A stretch of DNA of 8,459 nt from Bacteroidota bacterium (GTDB lineage: Bacteria > Bacteroidota > Bacteroidia > Chitinophagales > Chitinophagaceae): assembly GCA_023436685.1 (NCBI GenBank), contig JAEZIL010000204.1:1-8459 (forward strand). Direction: 5' to 3'. Of the stretch, positions 6,920 through 8,459 are shown piece by piece (position 1 is the stretch's first letter; every line of letters begins with the position of its first letter). Under the pieces are notes generated by a model that did not search any database, had not been told where the DNA came from, and saw only the letters and a program-made list of their open reading frames with translations. Made by a program: the position numbers and the translations under genes.

Positions 6920-8146
6920 CTACTGTTTGTAAATCCTGCTTAATAAGTTGAGCGTGGGGTTGGTCATTAGCGTAGTTACCAGTGCCATAATAACCATCAT
7001 GGCAAATATTTTAGGCGTCAAAATGCCCAGGTCATAGCCAATGTTCAATATGATCAATTCCATAAGGCCCCGTGTATTCATCAATGCGCCTATGCTCAGG
7101 CTTTCGTAAGAAGATTCACCTGAGAGCTTTGCTGCAAGTGAACTTCCGCCAAATTTACCTAAAACAGCAACTGCAGTTATGATGAGGCAAACAAGCCAAA
7201 GGGATAATTCATTCAGTAGTCCTATTTCCGTGCGCAATCCGGTAAGCACAAAGAAAATAGGCAGGAATAATACCATCGATACATCTTCTATTTTATTGAT
7301 GATTATATGCCTGAAGTTCCATTCCAATGGCATTATAACACCCGCCATAAATGCCCCGAACAATGCGTGTATACCAATTCCTTCGCAGCAATAAGCGCTT
7401 AGTAGCAATACAACAAAAAGTATAGCTACAGTTGACTGGCGTATGGCTTTACTTTCGGCAGCGTTTTTTGATAGCTTTTTAAGTAATGGCCTCACAGCAA
7501 ATAGCATAATACATACATAAGCAATTGCTTCAAGAAAGGTATATAGCGATGTTTCTAATCCTTGCGAATTAACTATGGCCACTACCAGCGCCAACAGGCA
7601 CCAGCCTGTTACATCGTCGATAGCGGCACTGGCCATTGAAATGACACCAAATCGTGTACTGCCTATATTCCGTTCGCGTATAATACGCGCTAATACCGGG
7701 AAAGCAGTTATGCTCATGGCTATGCCCATAAACAATGCAAAAGCATAAAACGGTATGTTGGAAGGTGCATATTCGTTGTATAGAAAATAAGCAAGAGATG
7801 AGCCTAATGCAAAAGGTATAATAATACTTGCATAGCTGATAACCAGTGCAGCCTTCGCTTTTTGTTTTATAATGTTAAGGTCTAGCTCCATGCCTATTAC
7901 ATACATAAACAATATCAATCCTATTTGGCTTATCATTTGCAAGTTGCCAAACGATGCTGCGGGGAATAGAGTGGCACTAAAGTCGGGCAGTATTGCACCC
8001 ATTAGCGATGGCCCCAGTGCTATACCCGCTACTATTTCGCCCATTACAGCCGGCTGGCCAATTTTTTTAAAAAGCGCGGCAAACAGTCTTGATGCAATAA
8101 TGATGACAACAAGTTGCAGGATGAAAATGGCTAAAGGGCTATTCAT
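6920..8146 (-). CDS. CPA2-family cation/proton antiporter (KefB/Na+-H+ exchanger type)
   Basis: This 408-residue inner-membrane antiporter is expected to exchange H+ for K+ or Na+ and to help pH and ion homeostasis. It has about 12-13 hydrophobic segments. Family motifs are visible in order: QPAVMGEIVAGIALGPSLMG (31-50), GLILFMYVIGMELDL (76-90), SITAFPVLARII (145-156), the ion-binding segment AIDDVTGW with D177 and D178, and GALMNTRGLMELIILNIG (353-370) with R359. The protein stops soon after the transmembrane domain. It lacks the C-terminal RCK/TrkA-N domain of KefB/KefC and the long or Usp-like tails of CHX-type relatives, so no built-in regulatory module is visible. ATG 8146 gives a short N-terminus before TM1. 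The gene follows the DUF481-like gene by 47 bases in the same direction. It ends in TAG, abutting the DUF5686 stop. Ion selectivity is unresolved. Confidence 0.9.
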   Translation of the reverse strand: MNSPLAIFILQLVVIIIASRLFAALFKKIGQPAVMGEIVAGIALGPSLMGAILPDFSATLFPAASFGNLQMISQIGLILFMYVIGMELDLNIIKQKAKAALVISYASIIIPFALGSSLAYFLYNEYAPSNIPFYAFALFMGIAMSITAFPVLARIIRERNIGSTRFGVISMASAAIDDVTGWCLLALVVAIVNSQGLETSLYTFLEAIAYVCIMLFAVRPLLKKLSKNAAESKAIRQSTVAILFVVLLLSAYCCEGIGIHALFGAFMAGVIMPLEWNFRHIIINKIEDVSMVLFLPIFFVLTGLRTEIGLLNELSLWLVCLIITAVAVLGKFGGSSLAAKLSGESSYESLSIGALMNTRGLMELIILNIGYDLGILTPKIFAMMVIMALVTTLMTNPTLNLLSRIYKQ

Positions 8147-8178
8147 GTGTTCAGTTTACACCTTGTTGTATTTGCTTC

Positions 8179-8210
8179 CAAGATAATCACTGTTTAAAAA
8201 TAGTTGTCAA
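8179..8210 (-). promoter_or_regulatory. Candidate promoter of the antiporter gene
   Basis: On the minus strand TTGACA (8210-8205) is followed after 19 bases by TATCTTG (8185-8179), then 32 bases to the ATG. Counting from the TTG, the gap is 22 bases, within the range reported for Bacteroidetes TTG/TAnnTTTG promoters. The -7 box is imperfect, one T short of TAnnTTTG. The upstream box lies inside the last codons of the preceding DUF481-like gene. Read-through from that gene is the alternative. Confidence 0.45.
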
Positions 8211-8459
8211 TAATTACCCCATAATTAAATAACAGGTTTTCACCTCCTGTTCGCGATATTTTATTGTATTGAAGGGAAGTAGTAAGAGTAAGCCATTTCT
8301 TTACTTTAAAACCAAGAGTAGTATTCGACTTAATGATATAGTCATTGCCGTAGGTAAGAGATGGCTGCCAGAAATTCGTCGTTTCAAAGGTGATGAGCTC
8401 TTTTATTAAAAACCTGCATTGTACACGAAGCGAGTTTCGTAAGGTGTTATAGGTTTGGC
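8194..8459 (-). CDS. DUF481-like outer-membrane beta-barrel protein, C-terminal fragment
   Basis: A minus-strand frame is open from the window edge (first full codon at 8457) to TAA at 8194-8196, giving 87 residues; the start lies beyond the window. It contains no convenient start codon near the edge. The residues show amphipathic strands: TLRNSLRVQCRFLIK, LITFETTNFWQPSL, NDYIIKSNTTLGFKVKKW, LTLTTSLQYNKI, then ENLLFNYGVIIDNYF. The order RNSLR, FWQPSL, NDY, 'L-F-K-V-K-K-W-L-T-L', then 'R-T-G-G-E-N-L-L-F-N-Y-G' and a terminal aromatic Phe matches, from memory, the C-terminal end of DUF481 (YdiY-like) barrels of Bacteroidota. The barrel nature is well supported. The family name is a recollection that a profile search should confirm. 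It runs codirectionally into the antiporter with a 47-base gap. Confidence 0.72.
   Translation of the reverse strand, partial: QTYNTLRNSLRVQCRFLIKELITFETTNFWQPSLTYGNDYIIKSNTTLGFKVKKWLTLTTSLQYNKISRTGGENLLFNYGVIIDNYF

Noticed and set aside
7872..8186. Plus-strand 104-residue open frame over the antiporter start
   Set aside because: It is mostly antisense to conserved antiporter transmembrane segments and has no recognisable domain.
8231..8251. AGGAGGTGA on the minus strand (8248-8240) with AACAGG/CCTGTT arms
   Set aside because: It resembles a perfect Shine-Dalgarno and a small hairpin, but it is explained by the codons for R-T-G-G-E-N in the DUF481-like gene, and no start codon or new frame follows at a useful distance.

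Overview
The window looks like chromosomal DNA of a Bacteroidota bacterium, probably of the Chitinophagaceae/Sphingobacteriia type. The evidence is a PorT-type outer-membrane barrel, a DUF5686 protein with an N-terminal carboxypeptidase-regulatory-like domain, a DUF481-like barrel, a Bacteroidetes-style promoter (TTTG, 19 bases, TAnnTTTG), moderate-to-low G+C, and start codons mostly lacking a strong Shine-Dalgarno. The lineage is inferred from gene families and was not tested by a search. No mobile element, CRISPR array, tRNA or rRNA is visible. No gene-free stretch reaches 300 bases.

Layout. (1) 2-580 (+): 3' part of a PorT-family outer-membrane barrel gene. (2) 594-628: a 16-bp perfect hairpin separating it from the convergent gene 625-2508 (-), an Nramp metal transporter fused to a C-terminal universal stress protein domain. 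(3) 2509-2607: divergent promoter region with a perfect TTTAGA-N4-TCTAAA palindrome lying on the -7 element of the transporter promoter. (4) A rightward series: 2608-3606 trpS, 3661-4296 a deoxynucleoside kinase, 4355-6919 a DUF5686 outer-membrane protein. (5) A leftward pair: 8194-8459 the C-terminal 87 residues of a DUF481-like barrel (start outside the window), then 6920-8146, a CPA2-type cation/proton antiporter. The antiporter's stop codon directly abuts that of the DUF5686 gene.

The most striking point is that trpS, normally essential, has an in-frame TAG at codon 113. The reading frame continues on the far side with full TrpRS similarity, including KMSKS. The stop replaces a lysine that, from remembered homologues, belongs to the ATP-binding mobile loop. 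Three other genes here end in TAG, so a global recoding of TAG is unlikely. A sequencing error, a recent nonsense mutation or local suppression remain possible. The second point is the metal-transporter control region, where the promoter and a probable metalloregulator operator can be read from the sequence. I found no clearly new multi-gene system; the genes are mostly housekeeping and envelope functions.
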